Shown: piece after piece, positions 10,486 to 18,583 of the stretch | Numbering within the stretch: the stretch's first letter is position 1 | How the letters are laid out: each line of letters opens with the position of its first letter | NCBI RefSeq assembly: GCF_028010285.1 | Contig: NZ_CP116304.1 | Coordinates: 3,612,501 to 3,676,500, forward strand | Direction of reading: 5' to 3' | Length of the DNA: 64,000 bases | Origin: Pseudomonas sp. Q1-7 | Lineage (GTDB): Bacteria > Pseudomonadota > Gammaproteobacteria > Pseudomonadales > Pseudomonadaceae | The notes under the pieces: model-generated | What the model saw: the letters and a program-made list of their open reading frames with translations, nothing else | What the model was told of the DNA's origin: nothing | Database searches by the model: none | Made by a program: the position numbers and the translations under genes

Positions 10486-10884
10486 ATGGCTGACGAGAAA
10501 CGGCGTTACCGGACCTGGAACGGGATGGATCGGCCAGCGAACTTCAAGGGCATACCCATCATGCCCTTCGTAGGCCTGCTGGTTGGAAACCTGATCACAA
10601 CAGGTCTGGCCCTGGCAATCATTGGACCCTGGGGGGGACTGGCAATGGTCCCCTTTCTATTGGTCGGGTTCGCCTTCTACTTCGTCAGCTCCATTGATGA
10701 CCGCTTCATGCGCCGGGTGGCTTTCGCCACCCGCCGCTTCTTCCTGAGCATGCGGTTCGGAAAGGGGCTGATGGTCACTCCGCAAAACCCAAGATGGAGT
10801 CATTTCTATGGCAAGCGCTTTGCACTCTGCCGTCATGTCACCCGAGGTGCTGACGCCCCTAATGGAGCATCACGTCGGGCATGA
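10486..10884 (+). CDS. virB3: VirB3-like inner membrane T4SS protein
   Basis: VirB3 is a small inner-membrane component that works with VirB4. This 132-aa protein has two adjacent membrane segments (IPIMPFVGLLVGNLITTGLA and PWGGLAMVPFLLVGFAFYFV) and a cytoplasmic tail containing NPRWSHFYGKR. A GGAGGG site precedes the start. Its last 77 bp overlap the start of virB4 in another frame, longer than usual, so its C-terminal 25 residues are dictated by the overlap. Confidence 0.88.
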   Translation: MADEKRRYRTWNGMDRPANFKGIPIMPFVGLLVGNLITTGLALAIIGPWGGLAMVPFLLVGFAFYFVSSIDDRFMRRVAFATRRFFLSMRFGKGLMVTPQNPRWSHFYGKRFALCRHVTRGADAPNGASRRA

Positions 10885-13300
10885 ATGCATCGTTAAACTC
10901 GCGCCGAATCGGCTGTTGAGTGTGATTCGCCTCAAAGGCATCTCTCATGAGATGACCGACCAGGCCGAGTTGGACCGCCAGTACGAGCGGTTGAATCGGT
11001 ACTTCCTCGCCCTGGGCAAGAAAGAGGGGGCAAACCTGATGCTGCAGGCCTACATCACCAAGGCAGGCCTCCAGCTGGATACGCAGTTCAATATGCCGCT
11101 GACGGCCCTGCAGGACTTCGTAGACGCTTACACCCGGCCTTTCCGCAATGGCACCTATCGCCAGGTCGGCTACACGCTGGTCCTGATCCTGCGCTACCGC
11201 GACCTGGACGACGGGATCAAGCGCATGACCGAGCTGCTGATGGTCTCCAGGACGATGCTGGCGGACTATGACCCCGCCTTCATGGGGATCGAGGAGAACC
11301 GGCACGGCGCTCTGATCTCCCAGGTTGGACGCTTCTTCAGCCAGGTGTTCAATGGCGATGAACAGGACGTGCTGATCGGCGACACGCGCCTTGGCGATGC
11401 GGTGATCGACAGCGTGACGAACTTCGAAGCCATGGACTATGTGCAGGTGCGTCCGAACAAGGGCGGCAAGCGTTACGCAACCACCTATGACCTGCGCAGC
11501 TTGCCGAACGCCGGCACCTTCTCGGGGATATGGGACGAGGCGGTTGGCCAGCAGATCGATTTCACCCTGGTGCAAATGTTCCTCTTCGAGGACCGCAACA
11601 AGGCGAAAAGGGCGCTCACCAAGCAGATCTTCGACCTGAGCCAGACCGAGGGGGAGAACAAGCAAACTCAGGAGCTGGACGAGGCCATTGAGGGCATAAC
11701 GCTCGGTGAGCTGAGCTTTGGCCGCTTTCACGCCGCTTTGGTGGTGTATGGCGACACACCCGATGCGGCGATCGAGAACGGGGCGAAGATGGAGTCGATC
11801 TTCAGCACCTACGACACATCGTTCGTGCGTTCGACCATCACCAACGTGTACAGCTGGTTTGCGCAGTTCCCGGCCTACCTCGACGTGCCCTACCCGCAAA
11901 CGAAATCGACCGAGAACCTGGCCTGCACCTTCTCGCTGCACACGACGCCAAGCGGCAAGGCCAAGGGCAATCCGATTGGCGATGGTTCGGCGCTGATGCC
12001 CGCCCGGACGGCCACGGACGGGATGTATTTCCTCAACGCGCATGACAGCCCGGCCGGGCAGAACAGCCTGGGCGAGAAGTTACCCGGGCACATGTGCTTC
12101 ACCGGTATGACGGGCGCGGGCAAGACGACGGCAGAAGCCATCACCCTGGTGTTCCTGAGCCGGTTCAATCCGATGCTGTTCGCCATCGACTACAACCGCT
12201 CGCTGGAAAACCTGCTGCGCGCACTCAACACGCAGTATTTCGCCATCGAACCCATGCAACCCACCGGCATCAACCCGTTCCAGCTGCCGGATACGCCGCA
12301 GTTGCGGCAGTTTCTGTACGAGACGGTGGTGGCCTGTGCCGGCGGCGTCGATCAGTGCTCCCAGGAGGAAGAGCGGCAGATTCAACACTCCATTGAAGCG
12401 GTACTGCAGCATTCGGAGGTGAAGAACCGCAGCCTGTCGTTGCTGCTGCAAAACATCCCGCTCCTGGGCGGAAACTGCCTGCATACCCGACTGATGAAGT
12501 GGAGCCGCACGCTCAATGGGCCGTACGCGTGGGTACTGGACTCCGCGGTCAACCAGTTCGATCCGAAGCAGTACCGCCGACTGGCCTTCGACTGCACCAA
12601 CGTCTTGAAGAAGGAATTCGTCAAGAACCACCCGGTGGCCATTCAGGTGCTGCTGAACACGCTGTTCTTCCTGAAGCGCCTGGTCCAGCAAAACGAGCCG
12701 GGCAGCCTGATGGTCGATGTGGTCGCGGAGTACTGGGTGCCGTTGTCGTTCGAAAGCACCGCGGACGCAATCAAGGAGATCCTGAAGGCAGGCCGGACCC
12801 GTGGCGAGACCCTGATTATGGACACCCAGTCGCCCGAGGACTCGGCAGATAGCGAGTACGGCCCAGCCGTGGTGCAGCAAACCATCACCACTGTCTGGCT
12901 CGCCAACACGAAAGCAGACGCAGAGTCCTACGCAAAGTTTGGCATCAAGGGAAAAGTCTTCGATGTGATCAAGGGGCTGCACCCACAGGACCGGGGGATG
13001 GTGGTGGTGCAAGGGCACCAGGCGGTCCAGTTGAAGATGGACCTTCCCGCGGAGCTGAAGTACTGGCTGCCACTGCTGTCGACCACCACGGAAAACTCGG
13101 CCATCGCGCAGGAAATCCGCCATTGCCTGGCCACGGACGACCCTGAAATCTGGGTACCGGCGCTGCTGGAGGCCTGTAGGAACGAGCCGGACAGCCTCTC
13201 TGCTCAGATCCGCCAAGGGCTGCGCACCGAGGTCCCGTCCCTCTGGGTACCGTCATTCCTGGAGGACCGACGCGATCGCACTGTTACGACCACCGCCTGA
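10808..13300 (+). CDS. virB4: VirB4 ATPase of the type IV secretion system
   Basis: VirB4 is the largest and most conserved T4SS ATPase. It energises pilus assembly and substrate transfer at the inner membrane. The 830-aa protein has an N-terminal CagE/TrbE/VirB domain and then a P-loop, MTGAGKTT, at about residue 435. The Walker B region lies near SLMVDVVAEYW and is followed by the RecA-like tail. It overlaps virB3. The C-terminal 50 residues repeat short motifs (DPEIWVPALLEACRNEPDS, then VPSLWVPSFLEDRRD), an uncommon extension of no known function. Confidence 0.95.
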   Translation: MASALHSAVMSPEVLTPLMEHHVGHECIVKLAPNRLLSVIRLKGISHEMTDQAELDRQYERLNRYFLALGKKEGANLMLQAYITKAGLQLDTQFNMPLTALQDFVDAYTRPFRNGTYRQVGYTLVLILRYRDLDDGIKRMTELLMVSRTMLADYDPAFMGIEENRHGALISQVGRFFSQVFNGDEQDVLIGDTRLGDAVIDSVTNFEAMDYVQVRPNKGGKRYATTYDLRSLPNAGTFSGIWDEAVGQQIDFTLVQMFLFEDRNKAKRALTKQIFDLSQTEGENKQTQELDEAIEGITLGELSFGRFHAALVVYGDTPDAAIENGAKMESIFSTYDTSFVRSTITNVYSWFAQFPAYLDVPYPQTKSTENLACTFSLHTTPSGKAKGNPIGDGSALMPARTATDGMYFLNAHDSPAGQNSLGEKLPGHMCFTGMTGAGKTTAEAITLVFLSRFNPMLFAIDYNRSLENLLRALNTQYFAIEPMQPTGINPFQLPDTPQLRQFLYETVVACAGGVDQCSQEEERQIQHSIEAVLQHSEVKNRSLSLLLQNIPLLGGNCLHTRLMKWSRTLNGPYAWVLDSAVNQFDPKQYRRLAFDCTNVLKKEFVKNHPVAIQVLLNTLFFLKRLVQQNEPGSLMVDVVAEYWVPLSFESTADAIKEILKAGRTRGETLIMDTQSPEDSADSEYGPAVVQQTITTVWLANTKADAESYAKFGIKGKVFDVIKGLHPQDRGMVVVQGHQAVQLKMDLPAELKYWLPLLSTTTENSAIAQEIRHCLATDDPEIWVPALLEACRNEPDSLSAQIRQGLRTEVPSLWVPSFLEDRRDRTVTTTA

Positions 13301-13319
13301 TTTTCGCGTCCGTGAAATT
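13300..13319. promoter_or_regulatory. Imperfect palindrome ATTTTCGCGTCC-type, copy 1
   Basis: Directly after the virB4 stop lies ATTTTCGCGTCCGTGAAATT. It matches the perfect palindrome at 21070-21089 in 17 of 20 positions, including the first 13. Both copies follow the end of a transfer gene block and precede an unrelated small gene, which suggests a shared operator or hairpin. Confidence 0.5.
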
Positions 13320-13381
13320 CAACATCAAGCCTAGTTCTCCGGACCAGGCTTGATGCCCTGCATGGCGGAAAATTACTGAAT

Positions 13382-13410
13382 TCGATAATTTTGCTTGTCG
13401 GAATTATCGA
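13382..13410. promoter_or_regulatory. Inverted-repeat operator of the toxin-antitoxin genes
   Basis: TCGATAATT (13382-13390) and its exact complement AATTATCGA (13402-13410) flank an 11-bp spacer, 30 bp upstream of the toxin start. A related half site CCGATAAAA follows. Type II antitoxins normally repress their own operon through such repeats, so this is the likely HigA-like binding site. Confidence 0.65.
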
Positions 13411-13441
13411 TTCCGATAAAACTAGACATGGAAGCCTACCC

Positions 13442-13768
13442 ATGAAAGCTGTGGAATTTCTGGCGGACGCCCTCGAGCGCTTACGCAATTTCCCGATGGC
13501 TGTCCGCCGCGAGGCGGGCTATCAACTGGACCGCATTCAACATGGTCTGGAGCCCAGCGACTGGAAGCCGATGGTAGCCATCGGCGCAGGCGTGCGAGAA
13601 ATCCGGATTCGAGAGGCCTCCGGGGCCTTCCGTGTGATCTACCTGGCGACTCTGCCGGATGCCGTGTATGTCCTTCACGCCTTCCAGAAGAAGACCCAGG
13701 CCACACCCAAGGCGGATATTGACCTGGCGGCGATGCGCCTCCGCGAACTTCTGAGGACCAGGAAATGA
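13442..13768 (+). CDS. Type II toxin, RelE/HigB superfamily (phage Gp49-like)
   Basis: This 108-aa basic protein has the Gp49/HigB pattern: LERLRNFPMAVRREAGYQLDR, then VREIRIREASGAFRVIYLA, then VYVLHAFQKKTQATPKADID. Members of this family are ribosome-dependent mRNA interferases held inactive by a helix-turn-helix antitoxin. The start at 13442 was chosen because conserved sequence begins at MKAVEFL; an upstream in-frame ATG at 13391 lies inside the operator. It overlaps the antitoxin gene by 4 bp (ATGA), with toxin first, as in higBA. Confidence 0.88.
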   Translation: MKAVEFLADALERLRNFPMAVRREAGYQLDRIQHGLEPSDWKPMVAIGAGVREIRIREASGAFRVIYLATLPDAVYVLHAFQKKTQATPKADIDLAAMRLRELLRTRK

Positions 13769-14052
13769 TCGAAAGCCAGCGTTTCAATAGTGTGTGGGAC
13801 GCCATTGAGGACACCCCAGAGCAGGCGGCGAATATGCGCCTTCGCTCGGCGCTGCTGATGGCCATCATGGAACGTGTCGAGAGCTGGGAAGGCACCGCCG
13901 CCGAGCGCGCCCAGCGCCTAGGCATCACCGCACCGCGCTATAGCAACCTCAAGCACGGCAAGATCGAGGCCTTTAGTCTGGACGCCTTGGTGGCCTTGGC
14001 CGATGCGGCTGGCTTGGCGGTGGCCTGGACGATCAGCCCCAAGGTGGCCTGA
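13765..14052 (+). CDS. Helix-turn-helix antitoxin (HigA-like)
   Basis: This 95-aa protein contains an XRE-type HTH: AERAQRLGITAPRYSNLKHG, followed by LDALVALADAAGLAVAWTIS. It is the partner of the upstream RelE/HigB toxin and overlaps it by 4 bp. It likely neutralises the toxin and represses the operon at 13382-13410. The pair would stabilise the element in the host. It is placed between virB4 and virB5, an addition to the secretion operon rather than a part of it. Confidence 0.88.
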   Translation: MIESQRFNSVWDAIEDTPEQAANMRLRSALLMAIMERVESWEGTAAERAQRLGITAPRYSNLKHGKIEAFSLDALVALADAAGLAVAWTISPKVA

Positions 14053-14173
14053 CCTCCTCCCCCAGCGACTGGAAAGAGGTTGATGGTGAACTGGCGCGCA
14101 GAACTGTAGCCAGTTCTGCGCGCCAGAATCCTCCGCAAGACGGCCCGTACCAGGGTACAGATTCCTTTCAACT

Positions 14174-14554
14174 TCAACCCGCTTCGCTGTCTTTGCGATT
14201 TGATCGCCAATGGTAGATGTAGAGGCCTACCAGGCCGATCGGGGCGATGAAGATTGCGAAGGTCCAGCACAGGCCCATCGTCAGCCACTTCCACCAAAGC
14301 ATTACGAAGAGGTTACTGATGATCATGTTGTCGCCCACGACGAAGTCGACAACAGTTTCATAAACGAAACGAGAGTATGGATAAAGCAGCGTTATTACCC
14401 CAAGAAACACATAGAACCCAAGGGGAACGGGCTTCGTGGCATAGAAGGCCACAGCTACGAATATAGCCGTGAACAGCGAGCCGAAGAACAGTTGCCGTAA
14501 GTAATAGGCCCTGGATAGCCCTCCAAAGCTCATCTGCAAGACGTTTCGCATCAT
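14174..14554 (-). CDS. Hypothetical membrane protein, opposite strand within T4SS operon
   Basis: This 126-aa protein has about three hydrophobic segments: LFFGSLFTAIFVAVAFYA, LGFYVFLGVITLLYPYS and LTMGLCWTFAIFIAPIGLVGL. It ends with a basic HWRSNRKDSE tail. A GGAGAA site lies just upstream of its start. No family was recognised. It is the only minus-strand gene between virB1 and traM, located between the toxin-antitoxin pair and virB5. Base composition looks slightly lower in G+C than virB4, which fits a later insertion. Confidence 0.6.
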   Translation of the reverse strand: MMRNVLQMSFGGLSRAYYLRQLFFGSLFTAIFVAVAFYATKPVPLGFYVFLGVITLLYPYSRFVYETVVDFVVGDNMIISNLFVMLWWKWLTMGLCWTFAIFIAPIGLVGLYIYHWRSNRKDSEAG

Positions 14555-14679
14555 TTCACTTCTCCTATTGATATGACGTCCTGCCGTTCTAGAACATTCA
14601 CGAATTCGCTGTATGTAGGCCCCTTCTCCAGGCGCGCTCCGAATTATCGGAAGTTAAACCCCTCCCTTCATCACCAGCC

Positions 14680-14711
14680 GCTGCCTGCGCAGATCTTCGC
14701 GCGCAGGCAGC
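14680..14711. promoter_or_regulatory. Perfect 11-bp inverted repeat upstream of virB5
   Basis: GCTGCCTGCGC (14680-14690) and GCGCAGGCAGC (14701-14711) enclose a 10-nt loop about 80 bp before virB5. There is no T run, so it is not an intrinsic terminator. It may be an operator or an RNA hairpin in the leader of the second half of the T4SS operon. Confidence 0.45.
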
Positions 14712-14793
14712 GCGATCTGCTATCGCTCACCCACACGACAATCTTTGCCAAGGCCTACCCAGGCCACGGCGCCAATCTCTGAGAATTTTCCCA

Positions 14794-15447
14794 ATGAAGA
14801 AGACGCTTCGCGCGCTGGCTCTGGCCAGCGCAGCACTCTCTGCTGCGCCGCTGATTCAGGCCAGCGGTATCCCCACCATCGACGTCGCGAGCATTGCGCA
14901 AATGGTCCTTGATGCGCAGGCCCAGGCCCAGCAAGCCCTGGACGCCCTGAATACCGCGAAGACCGGCATCGCCCAGGCAAAGGCACAGTACGAGCACTAC
15001 AAGAGCATCGCGACGGGTAACGACCAGCTCGGTGCGTTTCTCGATGACCCCGCGCTGAATCGCCTGCTCCCCATGGGGGACTGGTCAGAAATGTATGACA
15101 ACGTGAAGGACATTACCGGCCTTCGAAATAAGTACGGGCTGATTTCCACGGACCGGGATGTTCAGAGAAGGTTCGACCAGCTGCTGGCTGTCGCGGGTGC
15201 GTTGGAGGACAACTACAACGCGAGCACTGCGCGAGTGAAGAACGCCGAGAAATTGCGGCAGAAGCTCGATGAAGTGCAAACCCCGCAGCAAAAGGAAGAC
15301 CTGAACCTGCGATACCAACAGGAATTCCTCGAATTGCAGAACCAGCAGCTGCGGCTAACCAATATGCAAATGCTCTCCGAAGAAAAAAGGCGCATAGATA
15401 GCAATCGGACTGCGCAAAAGATCATGGAGAGAATGGAGTCCAACTGA
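14794..15447 (+). CDS. virB5: VirB5-like minor pilin
   Basis: VirB5 proteins sit at the pilus tip and may act as adhesins. This 217-aa protein has a signal peptide (MKKTLRALALASAALSAAPL, cleavage near IQASG) and then long amphipathic helices rich in Gln and Ala (DAQAQAQQALDALNTAKTG), typical of the VirB5/TrbJ fold. A second helical block, KQRELDLRYQQ-like (EDLNLRYQQEFLELQNQQL), closes the protein. It starts the second block of T4SS genes. Confidence 0.88.
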   Translation: MKKTLRALALASAALSAAPLIQASGIPTIDVASIAQMVLDAQAQAQQALDALNTAKTGIAQAKAQYEHYKSIATGNDQLGAFLDDPALNRLLPMGDWSEMYDNVKDITGLRNKYGLISTDRDVQRRFDQLLAVAGALEDNYNASTARVKNAEKLRQKLDEVQTPQQKEDLNLRYQQEFLELQNQQLRLTNMQMLSEEKRRIDSNRTAQKIMERMESN

Positions 15448-15462
15448 AATGAGTAAATCTAT

Positions 15463-15819
15463 ATGCGCGCAATTGTGAAAATGAAAATCATGACCCTTGC
15501 CACAGTTGCAGTAGCGACTCTGATGTCCGGATGTGATTCTCCTGATAGATCAATGGACTTTATCGGGGATTGGATACAGATCAGGGAAGAGAATGGATAT
15601 CCAGACAAAATCACCATCACCTGCGATGGCGAACGTTGTGTGTGGAGTTCTTATCTGGGATTCGAAGCGCAAATGAACGGCGGTGTATACGGAAGCCCCT
15701 CGATTACAAATCCGCCAATTGTTGATGGTGTCTTGGATTGGGGACACGGCAAAACAGCGTATGTCAAAGATGGAAAACTCCACTTCGGCGGCAAGGTGTT
15801 TTCTCGAAAGCAGAATTAG
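15463..15819 (+). CDS. Lipoprotein, probable entry exclusion protein
   Basis: This 118-aa protein has a lipobox: TLATVAVATLMSGC, with Cys as the lipidated residue. The mature part contains a disulphide-type pair (TCDGERCVW). Small lipoproteins in exactly this place between virB5 and virB6 are entry exclusion (Eex) proteins in many VirB systems and block redundant transfer between cells with the same element. The start is uncertain (three in-frame ATGs at 15463, 15481 and 15490). Its A+T content is clearly higher than that of its neighbours. Assignment rests on position and lipobox. Confidence 0.65.
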   Translation: MRAIVKMKIMTLATVAVATLMSGCDSPDRSMDFIGDWIQIREENGYPDKITITCDGERCVWSSYLGFEAQMNGGVYGSPSITNPPIVDGVLDWGHGKTAYVKDGKLHFGGKVFSRKQN

Positions 15820-15830
15820 GTGAGTGAGAT

Positions 15831-16778
15831 ATGGCAATACAGGTTGAAATTGTAGCGCCACTCTTTGACTCCATCGATGCAACCCTCCAAAGCACCCTGG
15901 TCAGCGGAACGGCCAGGGTGATTTCTGGTTTGGGAATGCTTTATGGGGCATTTTGGGTGCTTCAGATCACGGCCAAGAGTTTGGCGTGGTACTGGCGAGG
16001 GCTTAACGTAGCTATTGAGGAGATTGTTTGGTCGACGATTAAAATGGCCGCCATCGCCGCATGCGCGTTCAATATAGGCTGGTATATAAGCACTGTTGTC
16101 CCCTTCGTAAACGGCTTTCCCGAGTGGATTTCAACTCAACTCTCCACTGGAAGCGAGGAACAGGCGAACTTAGTCGACAGCACAATATCAACCTACATAA
16201 ATTTGGTGGTCGATTACTGCAAAGCAATGAAGTTTAATCCATTCGTAGAGGATTTGGACAAGGTATTAATGGCGGTTGTCGGACTTGTTTTTATTATCTT
16301 GGGCGGGACTCCGTTCTTCACAGTAGCCGTGGCAACACTGTTAACGTTAAAGATTGCCACTACGCTGATCCTCATTCTTGGCCCGCTATTTATCGCTTTC
16401 CTTTTATACGACCAGACTAGGCAATGGTTCTGGGGATGGGTATCAGTAATCGGAGGGTTTATGCTTACACAGATACTTTTCGCTTCTGTTCTAGCTTTAG
16501 AGATTGGCTATATAAAAACATCCGTGCTTCCGAGCGGAGCTGAGTCAGTTGGTTGGACCACGATCATGGCAATTCTTCTGGTATTCAACGGGTTCACTGT
16601 CCTGGCCACTTCCCTGCCCAATATTGCAGCCTCAATCATGGGCGGAGGCGGCATTCCCACTACGAGTGCAGGAGGGCTTATGGGTAAAACCCTCGGTGCC
16701 GCGACGGGCCTGAGCATGGCCAAGCAGATGGGCGCCTACTTCGCAGCGAGTCGCCTGCTCCGCAACAGAATCAGCTGA
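15831..16778 (+). CDS. virB6: VirB6 polytopic inner membrane channel protein
   Basis: VirB6/TrbL proteins form part of the inner-membrane translocation channel. The 315-aa product has about six hydrophobic segments, for example MLYGAFWVLQITAKSLAW, LMAVVGLVFIILGGTPFF and LLTLKIATTLILILGPLFIA. The last is followed by the conserved tryptophan-rich RQWFWGWVSVIGG. The C-terminus is Gly-rich. Its codon use is more A+T-rich than virB8-B11, similar to the adjacent lipoprotein gene. Confidence 0.92.
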   Translation: MAIQVEIVAPLFDSIDATLQSTLVSGTARVISGLGMLYGAFWVLQITAKSLAWYWRGLNVAIEEIVWSTIKMAAIAACAFNIGWYISTVVPFVNGFPEWISTQLSTGSEEQANLVDSTISTYINLVVDYCKAMKFNPFVEDLDKVLMAVVGLVFIILGGTPFFTVAVATLLTLKIATTLILILGPLFIAFLLYDQTRQWFWGWVSVIGGFMLTQILFASVLALEIGYIKTSVLPSGAESVGWTTIMAILLVFNGFTVLATSLPNIAASIMGGGGIPTTSAGGLMGKTLGAATGLSMAKQMGAYFAASRLLRNRIS

Positions 16779-16855
16779 CGGCTGATCCGCTACTCCCCTT
16801 CCCTGCTCCATCGCGGCCTCCCGCCGCATCGATCCAACTCCAATAGGACACTCAT

Positions 16856-17020
16856 ATGAACCGCAACCCCATGCGTGTGGGCGTGCTGCTTTGTGCTGCC
16901 TTGCTTTCAGCCTGCAGCAGCCCGCCAAAGCTCAAGGAACCCTCTGGCCCCTGGGTCGAAGCAAACCTCTCGTCTTTCCATGCCAAACAGGAGATCTGTG
17001 ATGTTCCGTCGAAAAAGTAA
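16856..17020 (+). CDS. virB7: VirB7 lipoprotein
   Basis: This 54-aa product begins MNRNPMRVGVLLCAALLSAC with a lipobox (LLSAC) that lipidates the cysteine at residue 20. The short mature part starts SSPPKLKEPSGPW, typical of VirB7, which anchors VirB9 in the outer-membrane core complex. It is too short for most ORF filters. It overlaps virB8 by 20 bp, and a GGAGAT site inside it serves virB8. Confidence 0.85.
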   Translation: MNRNPMRVGVLLCAALLSACSSPPKLKEPSGPWVEANLSSFHAKQEICDVPSKK

Positions 17021-17780
17021 GGCGGCCGTCCTCCAGGAGGAACGCCGGATCAGCCACGCGGCGGCGGCTCCGCTGACGCTGGAAACCTCGCTGAATATCC
17101 AGGCCTACACCCAGGCAGCGCGTTACTTCGAGCAGAGCGTTGCCGCGGGTGAAAAGCGCAAGGCGACCGTATGGCGCCGTATCGCGCTCTTCTGCATGGT
17201 GGTGACCTTCATGGCGGTGGCGGCGGTGATGGGCCTGACGCCGTTGAAGAAGGTGGAGCCGTACCTGGTCCGGGTCGACAACAACACCGGCTACACGGAC
17301 CTGGTCCCGCCACTGCAGGACGCTCCAAATCCACAGCAGATCGAAGACGAGATGTGGATTGCCAATTACGTGAAGTTCCGCGAGTCGTACAACTTTGCGG
17401 ACCAGAAGCAGCGCTATGACGTGGTACGGCTGCTCTCGTACGACGACACCTTTGGCGAGTACCGCAACTTCCAGTTGTCGAGCAAGGGCTACGCCCAGGT
17501 GCTGGGCGATTCCCAGCAGCTTCGGGTGACGATCAACAACATCGTCTTCCTGCCCAACCCGCCTGGCACGAAGCCGAAGTTCCGCACGGCCCAGGTGCGC
17601 TACACGAAGTCCCCCCTCGACCGCCAGGGCGAGCCGTTGCGATCCATCGAGCCGACGACCTGGCTGGTCAGCTTGAGCTTCGACTACCAACACCCCCCGA
17701 AAAACCGCGAACAACGCTGGATCAACCCGAGGGGATTCGGGGTGGTGGCGTACTCGCAGGCGCAGGAGGTCAGGCAATGA
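17001..17780 (+). CDS. virB8: VirB8 inner membrane assembly factor
   Basis: VirB8 is a bitopic inner-membrane protein that nucleates the channel. The 259-aa product starts MFRRKSKAAVLQEERRIS, has one membrane segment (IALFCMVVTFMAVAAVMGL, residues 61-79) and a periplasmic NTF2-like domain containing YLVRVDNNTGYTDLV and VSLSFDYQHPPKNREQRWIN. The start at 17001 was chosen for its GGAG site. A longer frame to 16875 only reads through virB7 out of frame. It overlaps virB9 by 4 bp. Confidence 0.94.
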   Translation: MFRRKSKAAVLQEERRISHAAAAPLTLETSLNIQAYTQAARYFEQSVAAGEKRKATVWRRIALFCMVVTFMAVAAVMGLTPLKKVEPYLVRVDNNTGYTDLVPPLQDAPNPQQIEDEMWIANYVKFRESYNFADQKQRYDVVRLLSYDDTFGEYRNFQLSSKGYAQVLGDSQQLRVTINNIVFLPNPPGTKPKFRTAQVRYTKSPLDRQGEPLRSIEPTTWLVSLSFDYQHPPKNREQRWINPRGFGVVAYSQAQEVRQ

Positions 17781-18583
17781 GAGCATTCACGATAGCGTTC
17801 GTTATGGGCATGGCCATCAGCTGGATGATGTTCGCAACCTTGGCCAATGCCGAAACGATGGGACGCGGCAGCTTCCTGGATGACCGCGTGCAGACGGCCA
17901 CCTACAGCGCGGACGACGTCTTCCGCGTGCAGGCCGTGGTGGGGCGTACCGCTCTGGTGCAGCTGCAATACGACGAGTCGGTGAACAACGAGCAGGGCCT
18001 GATGGTCACGGGTGACCCCACCGCCTGGGCCATCGGGGTGAACCAGCGGGGCAACCTAATTGGTATCAAGCCGACCACCGCCAATGAGCCGAACACCAAT
18101 CTGATCATCAGCACCGACCGCCGTACCTACGTACTGGAGTTGAAGCTGGTCCCCAAGGTAGCCGATTCGACTTACCTGCTGCGCTGGAACTACCCGGAGC
18201 TGAAGAAGGCCACTCTCCCCTCGCGGGCGTTCAACCACAATCCCTGTGCCTGTGGGCGGCGCAATACCGCGTACCGAAAGCAGGGGGACCTGGAGCTGTC
18301 GCCGACCGAGGTCTGGGACAACGGCACCTTTACCTGCCTGAGATTCGCGGCCAGCTCGCCCCGGCCGGTGCTCTACCAGGTACTGCCGGACGGCACGGAG
18401 ACACTCGCCAACACTCGCCCAGTCGGGGACGTGCTGGTGGTGCATGGCCTGAGCAAGGAATTTCGACTGCGGCTCAACGACCAGGTGCTGGCTCTGCAGA
18501 CCCGCCAGGTCGGTGCTTCGCACAACTACAACGGCACGACCACTGGTGAGTATCGGGAGGTGAAACGTGCAGAAACCAAATGA
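17777..18583 (+). CDS. virB9: VirB9 outer membrane core component
   Basis: VirB9, with VirB7 and VirB10, forms the outer-membrane core. The 268-aa protein has a signal peptide (FVMGMAISWMMFATLANA) and an N-terminal domain with GNLIGIKPTTANEPNTNLIIST. The C-terminal beta-sandwich has WDNGTFTCLRFAASSPRPVLY and VVHGLSKEFRLRLNDQVLAL. An unusual CACGRRNTAYRK stretch lies mid-protein. It overlaps both virB8 (4 bp) and virB10 (17 bp). Confidence 0.95.
   Translation: MRAFTIAFVMGMAISWMMFATLANAETMGRGSFLDDRVQTATYSADDVFRVQAVVGRTALVQLQYDESVNNEQGLMVTGDPTAWAIGVNQRGNLIGIKPTTANEPNTNLIISTDRRTYVLELKLVPKVADSTYLLRWNYPELKKATLPSRAFNHNPCACGRRNTAYRKQGDLELSPTEVWDNGTFTCLRFAASSPRPVLYQVLPDGTETLANTRPVGDVLVVHGLSKEFRLRLNDQVLALQTRQVGASHNYNGTTTGEYREVKRAETK

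Noticed and set aside
10859..13216. Long open frames (394 and 378 codons) opposite virB4
   Set aside because: They lie entirely within virB4 on the other strand and have no recognisable domain.
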